Assembly (NCBI RefSeq): GCF_001460935.1
Contig: NZ_LN906597.1
Span: 482,768 to 546,767, forward strand
Source of the DNA: Candidatus Ichthyocystis hellenicum
Lineage (GTDB): Bacteria > Pseudomonadota > Gammaproteobacteria > Burkholderiales > 2013Ark19i
DNA length: 64,000 nucleotides
Reading direction: 5' to 3'
Position 1 is the first letter of the stretch; each line of letters begins with the position of its first letter. The position numbers and the translations under genes were made by a program. A model generated the notes under the pieces. The model worked only from the letters and a program-made list of their open reading frames with translations. It made no database searches and was not told the origin of the DNA. Positions 18,629 to 30,906 of the stretch are shown here, one piece after another.

Positions 18629-21600
18629 ATGAAGGCATTGCTTGATTTGTTTAAGCAGGTGGGTCACGGTGAGGAGTTTGATGCGATAGTCATTCGTTTA
18701 GCATCTCCCGAGAAGATTCGTTCTTGGTCTTACGGCGAAGTAAAAAAACCAGAGACAATAAACTATCGTACTCTCAAGCCGGAGCGAGATGGTTTGTTCT
18801 GTGCGAAAATTTTTGGCCCGGTGAAGGATTATGAGTGTCTTTGCGGTAAGTATAAGCGGCTTAAGCATCGTGGTGTTATCTGTGAGAAGTGTGGTGTTGA
18901 GGTTACTTTATCTAAAGTTCGCCGCGAACGAATGGGGCATATTGAGTTAGTTTCTCCTGTTGCGCATATTTGGTTTTTGAAATCGTTGCCTTCTCGGATG
19001 GGTATGATTTTGGATATGCCTCTTCGTGATATTGAGAGGGTTTTGTATTTTGAGGCTTTTGTCGTAGTTGATCCTGGCATGACTCCTTTGACCAAGGGGC
19101 AGTTGTTGAGTGAGGATGATTATATTGCAAAGCTGGAAGAGTACGGTGATGATTTTGTGGCTTTGATGGGAGCGGAGGCGGTTCGTGATCTTTTGAGGGG
19201 CTTGGATTTACCACGGGAGATACAATCGCTTCGTAAATCCTTGGAAGAAACTTCGTCTGAAGCCAAGATTAAGAAAATTGCAAAGCGTTTGAAGTTGTTG
19301 GAAGCTTTTGATAATTCTTCTTCTCGTCCGGAATGGATGGTCTTAGAGGTTTTACCTGTACTTTCTCCTGAGCTACGTCCGTTGGTTCCTCTTGATGGTG
19401 GTCGTTTTGCTACCTCAGATCTTAATGATTTGTACCGTCGAGTTATTAATCGCAATAACAGGTTGCGTCGGTTGTTGGAGCTTAGGGCTCCAGACATTAT
19501 TGTTCGTAATGAAAAGCGTATGTTGCAAGAGGCGGTTGATTCTTTGCTTGATAATGGCCGGCGTGGTAAAGCTATGACAGGTGCCAATAAGAGACCATTG
19601 AAGTCTTTTGCCGATGTTATTAAGGGTAAGAGCGGCCGTTTCCGTCAGAATTTGCTTGGTAAGCGGGTGGATTATTCTGGACGTTCTGTGATAGTTGTTG
19701 GTCCGCAGTTAAAGTTGCATCAATGTGGTTTGCCCAAAAAAATGGCCTTGGAGTTGTTTAAACCTTTTATTTTTCAGAAGCTTGAGGTTATGGGGCTAGC
19801 GACCACCATAAAACAAGCTAAAAGAATGGTTGATAGTGAGGAAGCTATTGTTTGGGACATATTGGAGGGAGTAATTCGGGAGCATCCGGTGTTGTTGAAT
19901 CGTGCTCCTACACTACATAGATTGGGGATTCAGGCTTTCGAGCCTATTCTTGTTGAGGGTAAGGCGATTCAGTTGCACCCATTGGTTTGTGTCGCGTTTA
20001 ATGCGGACTTTGATGGTGACCAGATGGCGGTGCACGTTCCTCTATCTTTGGAGGCGCAGATGGAAGCTAGAACTCTTATGCTTGCTTCCAACAATGTTTT
20101 GTCTCCAGCCAATGGTGAGCCTATTATCGTTCCGTCACAGGATATTGTGCTAGGTCTTTACTACATTACTCGTGAGAATAAGGCAGCTCGAGGAACGGGA
20201 ATGTTCTTTTCGGATTTGTCGGAGTTGAAACGAGCCTATGAAGTAGGTGCAGTTGATGTTAATGCCCGTGTTACTGTGCGATTGGAAGAGCGATTTTTTG
20301 TAGAGGGTAAAGTTTCATCTGTTCGGTCTCGTTATGAAACTGTAGTTGGCTGTGCCTTTGTTTCTGAAATATTACCTGTAGACTTGCCTTTCTCTATGGT
20401 CAATAGAACGCTTAAGAAAAAAGAAATATCTAAACTTATCAATTCTTCTTTTAGACGTTGCGGTTTGCGTGAGACGGTTATTTTTGTCGATAGATTAATG
20501 CAGATGGGGTTCCACCACTCTATGAAAGCAGGGGTGTCGATTTCTATTGATGACATGCTGGTGCCTAGTAGGAAGGATTCGTTGGTTCAGAAAGCTGAGG
20601 TAGAGGTTAAGGAAATTCAGCAGCAGTATAGTTCTGGGTTGGTTACTGAAGGTGAGCGCTACAATAAAGTTATTGATATATGGGGGCGAGCAGGGGATCT
20701 TGTTGCCAAGGCCATGATGGATCGGCTTTCCGTGGAGAAAGTTATTTTGGATGATGGGGTGGAGGCCGAACAAGAGTCATTTAATTCCATATATATGATG
20801 GCTGATTCTGGGGCAAGGGGCTCTGCTGCTCAGATCAGGCAGTTGGCAGGAATGCGTGGTCTTATGGCTAAGCCTGATGGTTCTATTATTGAAACTCCTA
20901 TTACTTCGAACTTCCGTGAAGGTTTGAATGTTTTGCAATACTTTATTTCTACCCACGGAGCTCGTAAAGGTCTTGCCGATACGGCTTTGAAGACAGCTAA
21001 TTCTGGATATTTGACTCGGCGTTTGGTTGATGTTACCCAGGATTTGGTTGTAATCAAGAATGATTGTGGTACAACCAGTGGGGTTTGGGTGAAGGATTTG
21101 ATTGAAGGTGGGGAAGTTGTTGAGTCGTTGCGAGAACGTATTTTAGGGCGTGTGGTTGCTCAGGATATTATTCACCCGGATACTCGGGAAGTTATGTTTC
21201 CAGCTGGGGTTTTGTTGGGTGAAGATGAGGTTGGACGTATTGAGGCTGTCGGTGTAGATGAGGTTAAGGTTCGTACTCCCTTGACTTGTGTAACTCGCTA
21301 TGGTCTTTGTGCGAAGTGCTATGGTCGTGATTTGGCTCGTGGGCACTTGATCAATGTGGGTGAGGCTGTGGGTGTTATTGCGGCTCAATCCATTGGTGAA
21401 CCGGGTACGCAGTTGACGATGAGAACTTTTCACATAGGTGGTGCTGCTTCTCGTGCTGCTGTTTCTTCCAGTGTAGAGGTCAAAGTTTCTGGTGTCGTGT
21501 GTTTCTCGTCTTCTATGCGGTATTTGACTAATAAGAAGAATGAGAAGGTGGTAATTACTCGTTCTGGTGAGGTAACAATAGTTGATGCTACCACTGGGCG

Positions 21601-22855
21601 CGAAAGGGAACGTCATAAAATACCCTATGGTGCTGTGCTTCGTTTTGGTGACAGCGAGTCTGTGTCTGCTGGGGACGTTTTGGCCACTTGGGAACCGCAT
21701 ACGAGGCCAATTATTTCTGAGTTTGCCGGTATTGTTCGCTTTGAAAATGTAGAGGAAGGTGTTACCGTTGCTCGCCAAGTTGACGAGGTTACGGGTCTTT
21801 CTACTCTCGTTGTCATTGATGGTAAACGTCGCTCTGGTTCCTCGAAGACTCTTAAGCCTCAGGTTAAGCTTTTTAGTGAATCTGGAGAAGAGGTTAAGAT
21901 TTTAGGAACTGACCACGTGGTAACGATAGGGTTCCAAGTTGGTTCTGTTATTACCGTAAAGGATGGCCAGTTCGTCGATATAGGTGAGGTTTTAGCTCGT
22001 ATTCCATTGGAGACTTCGAAAACTAGGGATATTACCGGTGGGTTGCCTCGTGTTGCCGAGTTGTTTGAGGCACGTGCGCCGAAGGATAGTGGTATTTTGG
22101 CGGAGGTGACTGGTACTGTATCTTTTGGTAAGGATACAAAAGGCAAGCAGCGTTTGGTTATTACTGATCTGGAGGGGAACAGTCGTGAGTTTCTTATTCC
22201 AAAAGATCGGCAGGTTTTGGTTCACGATGGTCAAATTGTTAACAAAGGTGAGCCTGTTGTTGATGGTCCGGCTAATCCTCATGATGTTTTGCGTTTGTTG
22301 GGAGTTGAGGCACTTTCTCGCTACATAGTTAGTGAAGTTCAGGATGTTTACCGTCTTCAGGGTGTGCGCATTAATGACAAGCACATCGAAGTGATTGTGC
22401 GGCAAATGCTTCGTCGGGTACATATTTCCGATCCTGGGGATACTAGGTTTATTCTTGGCGAGCACGTTGAGCGCTCGGAAGTTTTGGATGAAAATGACAA
22501 GGTTGTCAGTCAATCCAAGAATCCTGCGTCATACAACTACATGCTGCTTGGTATAACTAAAGCTTCTCTTTCTACTGATTCTTTTGTTTCGGCTGCTTCG
22601 TTTCAGGAGACTACTCGTGTTTTGACTGAAGCTGCGATTATGGGCAAGCGTGATGAATTGAGAGGATTGAAGGAGAATGTTATTGTTGGTCGACTGATTC
22701 CCGCTGGAACTGGATTGGCCTATCATAGGAGTCGCAAGTCATCACCTTCAGGTGTGTTGTTTGATTCTGAGGAAGTATTTCAGAGTGCTGATGTTTCTTG
22801 TTCCTCTTTGCCTCTGGATTCTGGTGCTTCATTGGGCCCGGTGGTTCCTGACTAG
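18629..22855 (+). CDS. rpoC: DNA-directed RNA polymerase subunit beta'
   Basis: RpoC carries the catalytic Mg site. The 1408-residue protein has the N-terminal zinc-binding region ([20 protein letters not shown]), the active-site [12 protein letters not shown] near residue 460, the trigger-loop and bridge-helix region ([19 protein letters not shown]) and a second zinc site ([13 protein letters not shown]). The C terminus has a short Ser-rich extension. rpsL begins about 50 bases downstream. Confidence 0.99.
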   Translation: MKALLDLFKQVGHGEEFDAIVIRLASPEKIRSWSYGEVKKPETINYRTLKPERDGLFCAKIFGPVKDYECLCGKYKRLKHRGVICEKCGVEVTLSKVRRERMGHIELVSPVAHIWFLKSLPSRMGMILDMPLRDIERVLYFEAFVVVDPGMTPLTKGQLLSEDDYIAKLEEYGDDFVALMGAEAVRDLLRGLDLPREIQSLRKSLEETSSEAKIKKIAKRLKLLEAFDNSSSRPEWMVLEVLPVLSPELRPLVPLDGGRFATSDLNDLYRRVINRNNRLRRLLELRAPDIIVRNEKRMLQEAVDSLLDNGRRGKAMTGANKRPLKSFADVIKGKSGRFRQNLLGKRVDYSGRSVIVVGPQLKLHQCGLPKKMALELFKPFIFQKLEVMGLATTIKQAKRMVDSEEAIVWDILEGVIREHPVLLNRAPTLHRLGIQAFEPILVEGKAIQLHPLVCVAFNADFDGDQMAVHVPLSLEAQMEARTLMLASNNVLSPANGEPIIVPSQDIVLGLYYITRENKAARGTGMFFSDLSELKRAYEVGAVDVNARVTVRLEERFFVEGKVSSVRSRYETVVGCAFVSEILPVDLPFSMVNRTLKKKEISKLINSSFRRCGLRETVIFVDRLMQMGFHHSMKAGVSISIDDMLVPSRKDSLVQKAEVEVKEIQQQYSSGLVTEGERYNKVIDIWGRAGDLVAKAMMDRLSVEKVILDDGVEAEQESFNSIYMMADSGARGSAAQIRQLAGMRGLMAKPDGSIIETPITSNFREGLNVLQYFISTHGARKGLADTALKTANSGYLTRRLVDVTQDLVVIKNDCGTTSGVWVKDLIEGGEVVESLRERILGRVVAQDIIHPDTREVMFPAGVLLGEDEVGRIEAVGVDEVKVRTPLTCVTRYGLCAKCYGRDLARGHLINVGEAVGVIAAQSIGEPGTQLTMRTFHIGGAASRAAVSSSVEVKVSGVVCFSSSMRYLTNKKNEKVVITRSGEVTIVDATTGRERERHKIPYGAVLRFGDSESVSAGDVLATWEPHTRPIISEFAGIVRFENVEEGVTVARQVDEVTGLSTLVVIDGKRRSGSSKTLKPQVKLFSESGEEVKILGTDHVVTIGFQVGSVITVKDGQFVDIGEVLARIPLETSKTRDITGGLPRVAELFEARAPKDSGILAEVTGTVSFGKDTKGKQRLVITDLEGNSREFLIPKDRQVLVHDGQIVNKGEPVVDGPANPHDVLRLLGVEALSRYIVSEVQDVYRLQGVRINDKHIEVIVRQMLRRVHISDPGDTRFILGEHVERSEVLDENDKVVSQSKNPASYNYMLLGITKASLSTDSFVSAASFQETTRVLTEAAIMGKRDELRGLKENVIVGRLIPAGTGLAYHRSRKSSPSGVLFDSEEVFQSADVSCSSLPLDSGASLGPVVPD

Positions 22856-22907
22856 GTTGTTTTTATGTTTGTTTGTGTAGGGTTTGAAATTTTTATTGGA
22901 CGAAAAT

Positions 22908-23282
22908 ATGCCAACGATTAATCAATTGGTTCGCGAGGGTCGTTCGACTCCGCGCTTTAAAAGTAAAGTTCCTGCTTTGGGCAACTGTCCTCAAAAGAGA
23001 GGGGTCTGTACGCGTGTTTACACTACAACGCCGAAAAAACCTAACTCCGCTCTTCGTAAGGTATGTAAGGTTAGGCTTACTAATGGTTATGAAGTAATTT
23101 CATATATTGGTGGTGAGGGTCATAATCTGCAGGAGCACTCTGTTGTTTTGATACGTGGCGGTCGGGTTAAAGATTTGCCTGGGGTTAGGTATCATACTGT
23201 TCGTGGTTCCTTAGATACACAAGGAGTTAAAGATCGTAGGAAAGCACGGTCTAAGTATGGAGCTAAGAAACCTAAGAAATGA
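22908..23282 (+). CDS. rpsL: 30S ribosomal protein S12
   Basis: S12 sits at the decoding centre. The 124-residue protein starts [12 protein letters not shown]. Lysines at the positions linked to streptomycin resistance are wild type in appearance ([11 protein letters not shown] and [11 protein letters not shown]). An upstream in-frame codon at 22884 would add eight residues with no family support. The 5' gap of 52 bases after rpoC has no strong promoter by eye, so the str genes may be read from the rpo operon. Confidence 0.98.
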   Translation: MPTINQLVREGRSTPRFKSKVPALGNCPQKRGVCTRVYTTTPKKPNSALRKVCKVRLTNGYEVISYIGGEGHNLQEHSVVLIRGGRVKDLPGVRYHTVRGSLDTQGVKDRRKARSKYGAKKPKK

Positions 23283-23315
23283 TAGTTTTTGAGTTTGTTT
23301 TAAAAGGAAATTTTT

Positions 23316-23786
23316 ATGCCTCGTCGTAGGGAAGTTCCCGTCCGTGGAGTTCTGCCTGATCCTAAGTTTAGTTCGGTAGAGGTTTCCAAGTTCGTAAATG
23401 TCTTGATGACTCGTGGGAAGAAGTCTGTCGCAGAGAGAATAATTTATGGTGCTTTTGGTATCATAGAGGATCGTTTTGGTAAAAGTCCCTTAGACGTTTT
23501 TTCTTCTGCTGTTTCTAATGTCAAACCCATTGTTGAAGTGAAGTCTCGTCGTGTTGGTGGTGCTAATTATCAAGTTCCAGTAGAGGTATCTCCACCCCGT
23601 CGTACTACTTTATCCATGCGTTGGTTGAAGGAGGCTGCTCAAAAGCGACCAGAGAAGTCCATGGCGCTTAGGTTGGCTCAGGAGCTGTTGGAGGCTTCGG
23701 AGGGACGTGGTGCTGCTGTAAAGAAAAGGGATGAAGTTCATCGGATGGCGGATGCTAACAAAGCTTTTTCTCATTATCGTTTTTGA
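23316..23786 (+). CDS. rpsG: 30S ribosomal protein S7
   Basis: S7 starts assembly of the 30S head and represses the str operon in many bacteria. The 156-residue length is standard, with [15 protein letters not shown] at the N terminus and [14 protein letters not shown] in the middle. AAGGA lies upstream of ATG 23316. It lies between rpsL and fusA as usual. Confidence 0.98.
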   Translation: MPRRREVPVRGVLPDPKFSSVEVSKFVNVLMTRGKKSVAERIIYGAFGIIEDRFGKSPLDVFSSAVSNVKPIVEVKSRRVGGANYQVPVEVSPPRRTTLSMRWLKEAAQKRPEKSMALRLAQELLEASEGRGAAVKKRDEVHRMADANKAFSHYRF

Positions 23787-23824
23787 TCGAATTGATTTTG
23801 TTATAAATAACCTGGAGATTTGTT

Positions 23825-25924
23825 GTGGCCCGCAAAGTTCCCATAGAACGCTATCGTAACATAGGCATTTCTGCCCACATTGATGCGGGAAAGACAACTA
23901 CGACCGAGAGAATCCTATTTTACACTGGAGTTAATCATAAAATTGGCGAAGTTCATGATGGTGCTGCTACTATGGACTGGATGCCGCAGGAGCAAGAGAG
24001 AGGTATTACTATTACCTCTGCGGCCACTACTTGTTTTTGGTCGGGGATGGCGAAAACCTACCCTGAGCATCGGATAAATATAATTGATACTCCCGGGCAC
24101 GTTGATTTTACGATTGAGGTTGAGAGGTCAATGCGTGTTTTGGATGGGGCTTGCATGGTTTACTGTGCTGTGGGTGGTGTCCAACCTCAGTCTGAGACTG
24201 TGTGGCGTCAAGCTAATAAGTATAAGGTTCCGCGTTTGGCGTTCGTGAATAAGATGGATCGTTCTGGTGCCAATTTCATGCGAGTTTACACTCAGATGCG
24301 TGACCGTTTACGTGCCAATCCTGTTCCAATTCAGCTTCCTATTGGTTCTGAGGATAATTTTCGCGGTGTGGTTGATCTGGTTAAGATGAAGGGTATTGTT
24401 TGGGATGATTCGAGCCAAGGCACTAAGTTTGAGTACATAGATATTCCGGAGCAGATGCTGGATGAGGCCAATGAGTGGCGGGAGAAGATGGTCGAGGTAG
24501 CGGCTGAAGCAGATGAAGAAACTATGAATAAGTATCTGGAAGTTGGATCTTTGACTCATGATGAAATAAAGGCAGCTCTTCGTGCGCGAACAATTTCCGG
24601 GGAAATCGTTCCCATGCTTTGCGGTACAGCTTTTAAGAACAAGGGTGTTCAGGCGATGTTGGATGCTGTGTTGGACTATTTGCCGTCACCTGTTGATATT
24701 CCTCCTGTTAGAGGAATAGATGATAAGGGTAATGAAGCTGATCGTCAGGCCTCAGATGATTCTTTTTTCTCTGCCTTGGCTTTCAAGATAATGACTGATC
24801 CCTATGTTGGTCAGCTTACTTTCTTTCGTGTTTACTCTGGTGTTATGTCTTCAGGTGACACGGTATTCAATCCCATAAAGGGTCGTAAGGAACGTATTGG
24901 TCGAATTTTGCAAATGCATGCTGATCAGCGTGAGGAGATAAAAGAGGTTTTTGCTGGTGATATAGCAGCAGCTGTTGGTTTAAAGGATTGTGTTACAGGT
25001 GAGACGTTGTGTTCTCAGGACAATCCTATTACTTTGGAAAAAATGGAATTTCCTGATCCTGTTATTCACGTTGCGGTTGAACCTAAGACGAAGAATGATC
25101 AAGAAAGAATGGGTATAGCTTTAGGTCGTTTGGCTCAGGAGGATCCGTCTTTTCGCATTAGGACGGATGCAGAGTCTGGGCAGACGATTATTTCGGGTAT
25201 GGGTGAGTTGCATCTTGAAATAATTATAGATCGTATGAAGCGAGAGTTTGGTGTTGAGGCTAATGTTGGTGCTCCCCAGGTTGCCTACCGTGAAGCGATT
25301 AAAGCGAGTGTTAGTAAAGAAGGAAAATTTATTAAGCAATCTGGTGGTAGAGGTCAGTATGGTCACGTTTGGTTGAAATTGGAGCCCAAGCGGTCTGGTG
25401 AAGGATTTGAGTTTGTTGATGCAATCAAAGGAGGGGTTGTTCCCCGAGAGTACATTCCAGCGGTTCAGAAGGGTTTGAACGAAGCAATGACTTCTGGGGT
25501 TGTGGCGGGATATCCCGTTGTAGATGTTAAGGTGACCCTTTTTGATGGTTCGTATCACGAGGTTGATTCTAACGAAAATGCTTTTAGAATGGCTGCCATT
25601 TTTGCTTTTAAAGAGTCTATGCGTTGTGCGTCTCCTGTTTTGTTAGAGCCTGTTATGGCGGTTGAGGTTGAAACGCCAGAAGAGTTTATGGGTAACGTTA
25701 TGGGAGATTTGTCTAGTCGCCGGGGAACGATTGTTGGTATGGATGATTCACATGGTGGCTTGAAGATAGTAAAGTGCGATGTGCCATTGGCAGAGATGTT
25801 TGGGTATTCTACTGATCTTCGTTCGTTAACTCAGGGTCGGGCTACCTATATTATGGAATTTAAGCACTATTCAGAAGCGCCTAAGAGTGTTGTCGAGGCT
25901 ATCGTTAGCCGGAAGAAGGGTTAG
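23825..25924 (+). CDS. fusA: Elongation factor G
   Basis: EF-G drives translocation on the ribosome with GTP. The 699-residue protein has [16 protein letters not shown] (G1), DTPGHVDFT (G3), NKMDRSGA (G4) and all later domains, including [14 protein letters not shown]. The start is GTG 23825 with GGAG upstream, in family register ([13 protein letters not shown]). It uses T-ending codons like its ribosomal neighbours, in contrast to the tuf gene 26 bases downstream. Confidence 0.98.
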   Translation: MARKVPIERYRNIGISAHIDAGKTTTTERILFYTGVNHKIGEVHDGAATMDWMPQEQERGITITSAATTCFWSGMAKTYPEHRINIIDTPGHVDFTIEVERSMRVLDGACMVYCAVGGVQPQSETVWRQANKYKVPRLAFVNKMDRSGANFMRVYTQMRDRLRANPVPIQLPIGSEDNFRGVVDLVKMKGIVWDDSSQGTKFEYIDIPEQMLDEANEWREKMVEVAAEADEETMNKYLEVGSLTHDEIKAALRARTISGEIVPMLCGTAFKNKGVQAMLDAVLDYLPSPVDIPPVRGIDDKGNEADRQASDDSFFSALAFKIMTDPYVGQLTFFRVYSGVMSSGDTVFNPIKGRKERIGRILQMHADQREEIKEVFAGDIAAAVGLKDCVTGETLCSQDNPITLEKMEFPDPVIHVAVEPKTKNDQERMGIALGRLAQEDPSFRIRTDAESGQTIISGMGELHLEIIIDRMKREFGVEANVGAPQVAYREAIKASVSKEGKFIKQSGGRGQYGHVWLKLEPKRSGEGFEFVDAIKGGVVPREYIPAVQKGLNEAMTSGVVAGYPVVDVKVTLFDGSYHEVDSNENAFRMAAIFAFKESMRCASPVLLEPVMAVEVETPEEFMGNVMGDLSSRRGTIVGMDDSHGGLKIVKCDVPLAEMFGYSTDLRSLTQGRATYIMEFKHYSEAPKSVVEAIVSRKKG

Positions 25925-25950
25925 ATTTTTTAGTTCAGGAGATTTGTTTT

Positions 25951-27134
25951 ATGGCTAAGGCTAAGTTTGAGCGTACGAAGCCGCATGTTAATGTAGGGAC
26001 GATAGGGCACGTTGATCATGGGAAGACAACGTTGACGGCGGCGTTGACGACGATATTGAGCAAGGCGTACGGAGGAGAGGTAAAAGGGTACGACCAGATC
26101 GATAATGCTCCTGAAGAAAGAGCTAGAGGGATAACGATAAATACGTCGCACGTTGAGTATTCTACGTCAGCGAGGCATTATGCGCATGTAGATTGTCCTG
26201 GGCACGCTGACTACGTGAAGAACATGATAACCGGAGCGGCCCAGATGGATGGAGCGATACTGGTGGTGTCTGCAGCGGATGGTCCGATGCCGCAGACGAG
26301 GGAGCATATATTATTGGCAAGGCAAGTTGGAGTACCGAGCATAGTAGTATTTTTGAACAAATGCGACATGGTTGATGATCCGGAGTTACTAGAGTTAGTT
26401 GAGATGGAAGTCAGGGAGTTATTATCTAAGTATGATTTTCCTGGGGAAGAGATACCGTTAGTGAAAGGTTCTGCGGTAAAAGCGTTAGAAGGGGATCAAA
26501 GCGAGATAGGAGAGAAGGCGGTAATGGCGTTAGCGGAGGCGCTGGATAGTTATATACCGACACCGACGAGGGCGGTGGATCAGCCGTTTTTGATGCCGAT
26601 AGAAGATGTATTTTCTATTTCTGGGCGAGGCACAGTGGTAACCGGTCGAGTAGAGCGGGGCATATTGAAGGTAAATGAAGAGATAGAGATAGTGGGGCTG
26701 AGAGAGACGCAGAAGACTATATGTACGGGAGTGGAGATGTTTCGCAAGTTACTGGACGAGGGTCGTGCCGGTGACAATGTGGGGATATTGTTGAGGGGAG
26801 CGAAGAGGGAAGATGTAGAGAGAGGGCAGGTTTTGGCGAAGCCGGGTTCAATAACTCCTCACACGGTATTTGAGGCGGAGGTGTATGTATTGTCGAAGGA
26901 AGAAGGGGGTCGGCATACACCATTTTTTAATGGATATAGACCGCAGTTTTACTTTAGGACAACAGATGTAACCGGATCGATCAAGTTTGAAGGAGAGATG
27001 GTAATTCCCGGGGACAATGTGACAATGCATGTTGAGTTGATAGCACCGATTGCGATGGAAGAGGGCTTACATTTTGCTGTACGAGAAGGTGGCAAAACTG
27101 TTGGTGCTGGTGTTGTTACAAAAGTTATTAAGTA
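25951..27134 (+). repeat. Long direct repeat (tuf copy 2), partner at 9823-11006
   Basis: This is the second member of the tuf repeat pair. Identity seems to begin at the start codon and to end inside the stop codon, with unrelated flanks on both sides. Confidence 0.9.
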
Positions 27135-27135
27135 G
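25951..27135 (+). CDS. tuf: Elongation factor Tu, copy 2
   Basis: This is a second full-length EF-Tu gene of 394 residues, in the classic str-operon position after fusA. The protein appears identical to the copy at 9823-11007, with the same GTPase motifs. AGGAG lies 9 bases ahead of ATG 25951. It has the same atypical codon pattern (Ile mostly ATA, Thr mostly ACG, Ala mostly GCG), with a switch to local codon style in the last 20 or so codons. The stop codon is TAG here and TAA in copy 1. Keeping both copies identical implies ongoing gene conversion. Confidence 0.98.
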   Translation: MAKAKFERTKPHVNVGTIGHVDHGKTTLTAALTTILSKAYGGEVKGYDQIDNAPEERARGITINTSHVEYSTSARHYAHVDCPGHADYVKNMITGAAQMDGAILVVSAADGPMPQTREHILLARQVGVPSIVVFLNKCDMVDDPELLELVEMEVRELLSKYDFPGEEIPLVKGSAVKALEGDQSEIGEKAVMALAEALDSYIPTPTRAVDQPFLMPIEDVFSISGRGTVVTGRVERGILKVNEEIEIVGLRETQKTICTGVEMFRKLLDEGRAGDNVGILLRGAKREDVERGQVLAKPGSITPHTVFEAEVYVLSKEEGGRHTPFFNGYRPQFYFRTTDVTGSIKFEGEMVIPGDNVTMHVELIAPIAMEEGLHFAVREGGKTVGAGVVTKVIK

Positions 27136-27146
27136 AGGGTTTTTTG

Positions 27147-27488
27147 ATGAAGCAGGAAAAGCAGAAAGTTGTGAAGAGAGAAAAGCAAAAGATACGTATA
27201 CGCCTAAAGGCTTTTGACTACAGGTTGATTGATCAGTCCGCTGCTGAGATTGTCGATACAGCAAAGAGGACGGGGGCGGTGGTGTGTGGTCCTATTCCGC
27301 TGCCTACGCGTATAGAGCGTTATAATTTTCTTAGGTCTCCTCATGTCAATAAGACAGCCAGGGATCAGTTTGAGATGCGCACGCATTTGCGTCTAATGGA
27401 TATCATAGAGCCTACTGATAAAACCGTCGATGCTTTGATGAAGCTGGATTTGCCCGCTGGGGTTGATGTTGAAATTAAGCTTCAGTAG
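27147..27488 (+). CDS. rpsJ: 30S ribosomal protein S10 (NusE)
   Basis: S10 is a 30S head protein and, as NusE, an antitermination partner of NusB and NusG. The 113-residue protein has the family core [20 protein letters not shown] and [15 protein letters not shown]. An N-terminal extension of about 10 Lys/Glu/Gln-rich residues precedes it. AGAGGG lies 7 bases before ATG 27147. It is the last gene of the str block: the expected next gene, rplC, lies 16.7 kb away. Its last 14 bases overlap the end of convergent mrcA. Confidence 0.97.
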   Translation: MKQEKQKVVKREKQKIRIRLKAFDYRLIDQSAAEIVDTAKRTGAVVCGPIPLPTRIERYNFLRSPHVNKTARDQFEMRTHLRLMDIIEPTDKTVDALMKLDLPAGVDVEIKLQ

Positions 27489-29622
27489 GATTGTTTAGCA
27501 CTACTGTCGGAAACGATTTTTCTCCTTCCAGTTTCCGCTCGTTTAGGGCTTTCTTAGTGTATTCTATCCATATGGGCAGTGCCGTTTGGCTTCCATATTC
27601 ATGTTTTCCTAGTGGCTGTGGGGAGTCAAACCCGACCCAGGTTACAGTGGCTACGTTTCCAGCGTAGCCACAGAACCATGCGTCTATGGAGTCGTTTGTG
27701 GTTCCCGTTTTTCCTGCTACATCATCTCGGCCTATTGACAGGGCCCTTTTTCCTGTTCCGTCTGTTATGACCTTCCTTAGCATGTAGTCTATGTATTGGC
27801 TTACCTTGGTTGATAATACTTCTTCTACTGCTGGAATATTTTGCTCAGCATCGAATATTACTTTCTTATCAAAGTCAGTGATTCTTTCAATTAGGTACGG
27901 TTTAATTTTGATCCCATTGCGTGCAAATATGCTGTAGGCTTGCAGCATTTGCCATGGTGTTGCCAGTCCTGCCCCAAGGACTAATGTTAAGTATGGTGGT
28001 TGTTTTTTGCTATCCAGTCCAAATTTTTCTAGCATGTTTTTTGCTTTGCTTATTCCTACAAACTGTAAAACTCTCACAGAAGGGACATTTCTTGATTCAG
28101 CTAGAGCTTGCCAAACAGGGATGAAGCCTTTAAAAATTTTGTCAAAATTACGAGGTGTCCATGCAGTGCTTCCAGTTTCCTTTGCCGTGAATGATATTGG
28201 GGAATCATCAATCATTGTTTCTGGGGTATAGCCTTCTGCTAGTGCGGCAGAGTAAATCATGGGTTTTATGCTAGATCCAGGTTGGCGCCATGCTTGGGTT
28301 ACGTGGTTGAATGCACTTGCCGATTCGGAAAATCCGCCACACAGTGCAATAATTGCACCATTGTATACATTTTCTGATACCAGAGCTCCCTCTACCTTGG
28401 GTAATCCGGTAGCTCTCCAAGTATTGTTTCCAATGTTCCTTACGTACAGGATGTCTCCTCTTTTTACGATGAAGTGGTTACTATCGTCCTGTAGTCGTTC
28501 CAATTCAGCGTCAATGATTTCTATTTTTTTTCCTTTTCTTGTAAGTAATGAGACAGAGGTGTCAGTTATTTTTTCTACTACAGCAGAAATTAGAGGTGCA
28601 TAATTATGGAAAGGAGCAAGCTGTTTTTTTACCGAGAAGCCGGGATTTATTTTTCCTGAAATGCCAGGAAAGTTGTGTCTCTCCGTGTATTCAATCAAGT
28701 TATGGCGCAGAGATTGGTTGGCAATTTTCTGGTAATTTTTGCTAATAGTAGTGTAAACATTAAATCCCTTCTGATAAGCATCTTTTCCGTACTCTGAGTA
28801 AAGAAACTGCCTAGCCATTTCCGCTACGTAGTTTGCTGTAACCGCATATTTTTGTTCATACGGGCTGATGATTATAGTTTGCCTTAGGGCATTCATGTAT
28901 TGTTTGGGGGAGATGTATCTAAGATCTAGCATTCTTCCTAGTACATATTTTTGTCTCACTGTAGCTCGTTGCAAATTTGTGATGGGATTGTATGTTGAAG
29001 GTGCTTTTGGTAATCCTGCTAGAAGTGCCATTTCAGCAAGATTTAGTTGGTTTAGTGTTTTTCCAAAGTATGCTTCTGCTGCCGCGGCAAATCCATAGGA
29101 ATGATTTCCAAGAAAGATTTTGTTTATGTACAGTTCCAGGATTTGGTCTTTTCCCAGTGTTGCGTCGATATTAAAAGCCATTAGCATTTCATAAAATTTT
29201 CTTTTATATGTTCTTTGAGGAGAAAAGAAAAAATTTTTTGCTACTTGCATTGTAATAGTGCTTGCCCCTTGTAGTCGTTTCCCCTCTATATTTAGGACAA
29301 TTGCCCTAATTATTCCCTGCAAATCAACACCTGGATGCTTGTAAAATCTGTCATCTTCGGCAGCAAGAATAGCTTTTCTTAGCAGTAACGGCACCCTATT
29401 AATAGGGACAATATCTCTTTTTTTTATTCCATATTCAGCAATCAAACTACCATCTGCTGTGAATATCCTCAGAGGGATTTCAGGGGAAGAGTTTTTGAGG
29501 GTGTCTAATGAAGGCAGTTGTTTGGAAGCAACGGTAACCATTATAGCAAAAGACAGTAATAAGGCTATGGAGATACCTACTATACAGGAAACAAAAGTTG
29601 TTAATGCGCTAAGCAATTTCAT
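27475..29622 (-). CDS. mrcA: Penicillin-binding protein 1A (bifunctional peptidoglycan synthase)
   Basis: PBP1A polymerises and cross-links peptidoglycan at the inner membrane. The 715-residue protein has an N-terminal transmembrane helix, a GT51 glycosyltransferase domain ([12 protein letters not shown] near residue 90; [13 protein letters not shown]) and a transpeptidase domain with SxxK as SSIK near residue 450, SRN as the SxN motif and KTGT near residue 638. It is shorter than many MrcA proteins, mostly in the C-terminal region. The divergent mrcA/pilM arrangement is typical of betaproteobacteria. Its 3' end overlaps rpsJ. Confidence 0.95.
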   Translation of the reverse strand: MKLLSALTTFVSCIVGISIALLLSFAIMVTVASKQLPSLDTLKNSSPEIPLRIFTADGSLIAEYGIKKRDIVPINRVPLLLRKAILAAEDDRFYKHPGVDLQGIIRAIVLNIEGKRLQGASTITMQVAKNFFFSPQRTYKRKFYEMLMAFNIDATLGKDQILELYINKIFLGNHSYGFAAAAEAYFGKTLNQLNLAEMALLAGLPKAPSTYNPITNLQRATVRQKYVLGRMLDLRYISPKQYMNALRQTIIISPYEQKYAVTANYVAEMARQFLYSEYGKDAYQKGFNVYTTISKNYQKIANQSLRHNLIEYTERHNFPGISGKINPGFSVKKQLAPFHNYAPLISAVVEKITDTSVSLLTRKGKKIEIIDAELERLQDDSNHFIVKRGDILYVRNIGNNTWRATGLPKVEGALVSENVYNGAIIALCGGFSESASAFNHVTQAWRQPGSSIKPMIYSAALAEGYTPETMIDDSPISFTAKETGSTAWTPRNFDKIFKGFIPVWQALAESRNVPSVRVLQFVGISKAKNMLEKFGLDSKKQPPYLTLVLGAGLATPWQMLQAYSIFARNGIKIKPYLIERITDFDKKVIFDAEQNIPAVEEVLSTKVSQYIDYMLRKVITDGTGKRALSIGRDDVAGKTGTTNDSIDAWFCGYAGNVATVTWVGFDSPQPLGKHEYGSQTALPIWIEYTKKALNERKLEGEKSFPTVVLNNPTEA

Positions 29623-29734
29623 TTAAATCCCAGAGAGGCAAGTTTATGCATACTTACAATTATCCGTATTGTATCCCGAGTTAAGTGGATATTAGCAACG
29701 TCAAAAATCAATCAAGTATTATGATGTTCGATGG

Positions 29735-29761
29735 TTGCTGTATCCAAGTGGTGTTTATAAC
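29735..29761 (+). promoter_or_regulatory. Weak candidate promoter for pilMNOPQ
   Basis: TTGCTG (29735-29740) and TATAAC (29756-29761) are separated by 15 bases within the 165-base mrcA/pilM divergent gap. The spacing is short, so this is a weak call. The gap shows no other clear structure. Confidence 0.3.
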
Positions 29762-29787
29762 CATGGTAACTTGATCATTCTGGGGCG

Positions 29788-30906
29788 GTGAAGATTTATA
29801 TGGAGATATTTAAGAAAACACTGTTGGGTATTTTTGGCGCAAAAGCTAGCTATACCAAGGCCCTTGGTATTGATATGGGATCATCTTCTATCAAATTTGC
29901 AGAGGTTTCTTCGTCGGGTGGCAGATTCATACTTGACTCTTATCACATAGAACCATTGCCAGACAAATCGATTTCAATGGGCAATATAGCGGAACATATG
30001 TTAGTTGTTGATGCTGTGAAGAGAGGGTTATCGTCAAAAGATTTTCGTGCAAAATCTAACGTGAGCATCGTTATGCCTGACTCTATGGTAACTATCAGAG
30101 AAATGTCTTTTTTTGGTAATTTGGCTACATCATTGGAGATGAAAGCGGAATCTGAGGCTGTTCAGGTTACAGGTAACAGTATTGATGAGATAGCAGTGGA
30201 TTTTTGTGTTGATAAACATCCCAAAGACAGCGGGAAAATAAACCTTCTATTGGCTATTGCGAAGCAGGATCAAGTTGATGAGAGAGCCCAAGTGATGAGG
30301 GATGCCGGAGTTTCCCCTCGTATTCTCGACATAGAGTTATATGCGTTTCATTCGATGTGTGCTCGTTTTCTTGATCTTAATTCATCACTTAAATCCAAGG
30401 ATAAGATTTACCTTTTTGTAGAATTCGGTCATTCAAAAATGTTGTTCCTTTTTATGAGGGGGCACGATGTTGTTTTTACAAAGGAGCAGTCATTTGGGGC
30501 CAGTGCTCTAAATCAAGAAGTACAGAGTGAATTGGATACAGACTTTTCTTCTGCCAATAGAATAATAGTTGGTCAAGATGATGCTCCAGAAAAGTATTCC
30601 GAAAGGATTCTGCCTGAATTTGTTTCTGAATGCTGTGCCGTTGTTTATAGGACGCTACAGCTGTTTTACACTACTACCTTTTTTATAAAAATTGATGCAA
30701 TGTTTATTTCTGGTGGAGGATCAAAGTTATCCGGCTTGTCAAGTGCTATTGAGGAAGAAGTAGGGGTCGAGGTTAAACCATTGGAGGCATTTCCTGAGGA
30801 TGATATATCTTCGTCCATTAACCGAGAGAATTTTTTTTCTGATTTGCCGCGATTGACAACTGCCGTCGGAATTGCGATTAGGAACTTATTTCATGATGCT
30901 ATTTAA
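29788..30906 (+). CDS. pilM: Type IV pilus inner-membrane platform protein PilM
   Basis: PilM is an actin/FtsA-like cytoplasmic protein that binds the N terminus of PilN and links the pilus motor to the alignment complex. The 372-residue protein has the ATPase-fold segments ALGIDMGSSSIKFAEV near residue 26, VEFGHSKMLFLF and MFISGGGSKLSGL near the C terminus. GTG 29788 is the longest start; ATG 29800 is nearly as good and would remove four residues. pilN overlaps its end by 14 bases. Confidence 0.93.
   Translation: MKIYMEIFKKTLLGIFGAKASYTKALGIDMGSSSIKFAEVSSSGGRFILDSYHIEPLPDKSISMGNIAEHMLVVDAVKRGLSSKDFRAKSNVSIVMPDSMVTIREMSFFGNLATSLEMKAESEAVQVTGNSIDEIAVDFCVDKHPKDSGKINLLLAIAKQDQVDERAQVMRDAGVSPRILDIELYAFHSMCARFLDLNSSLKSKDKIYLFVEFGHSKMLFLFMRGHDVVFTKEQSFGASALNQEVQSELDTDFSSANRIIVGQDDAPEKYSERILPEFVSECCAVVYRTLQLFYTTTFFIKIDAMFISGGGSKLSGLSSAIEEEVGVEVKPLEAFPEDDISSSINRENFFSDLPRLTTAVGIAIRNLFHDAI

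Noticed and set aside
19120-19587. Second open frame antisense to rpoC
   Set aside because: Shadow of rpoC; Ser/Arg/Lys-rich translation without recognisable domain.
21143-21778. Long open frame antisense to rpoC
   Set aside because: It lies fully inside rpoC, has no family resemblance or ribosome-binding site, and its low-complexity Thr/Asn/Ser-rich translation is typical of antisense to T-ending codons.
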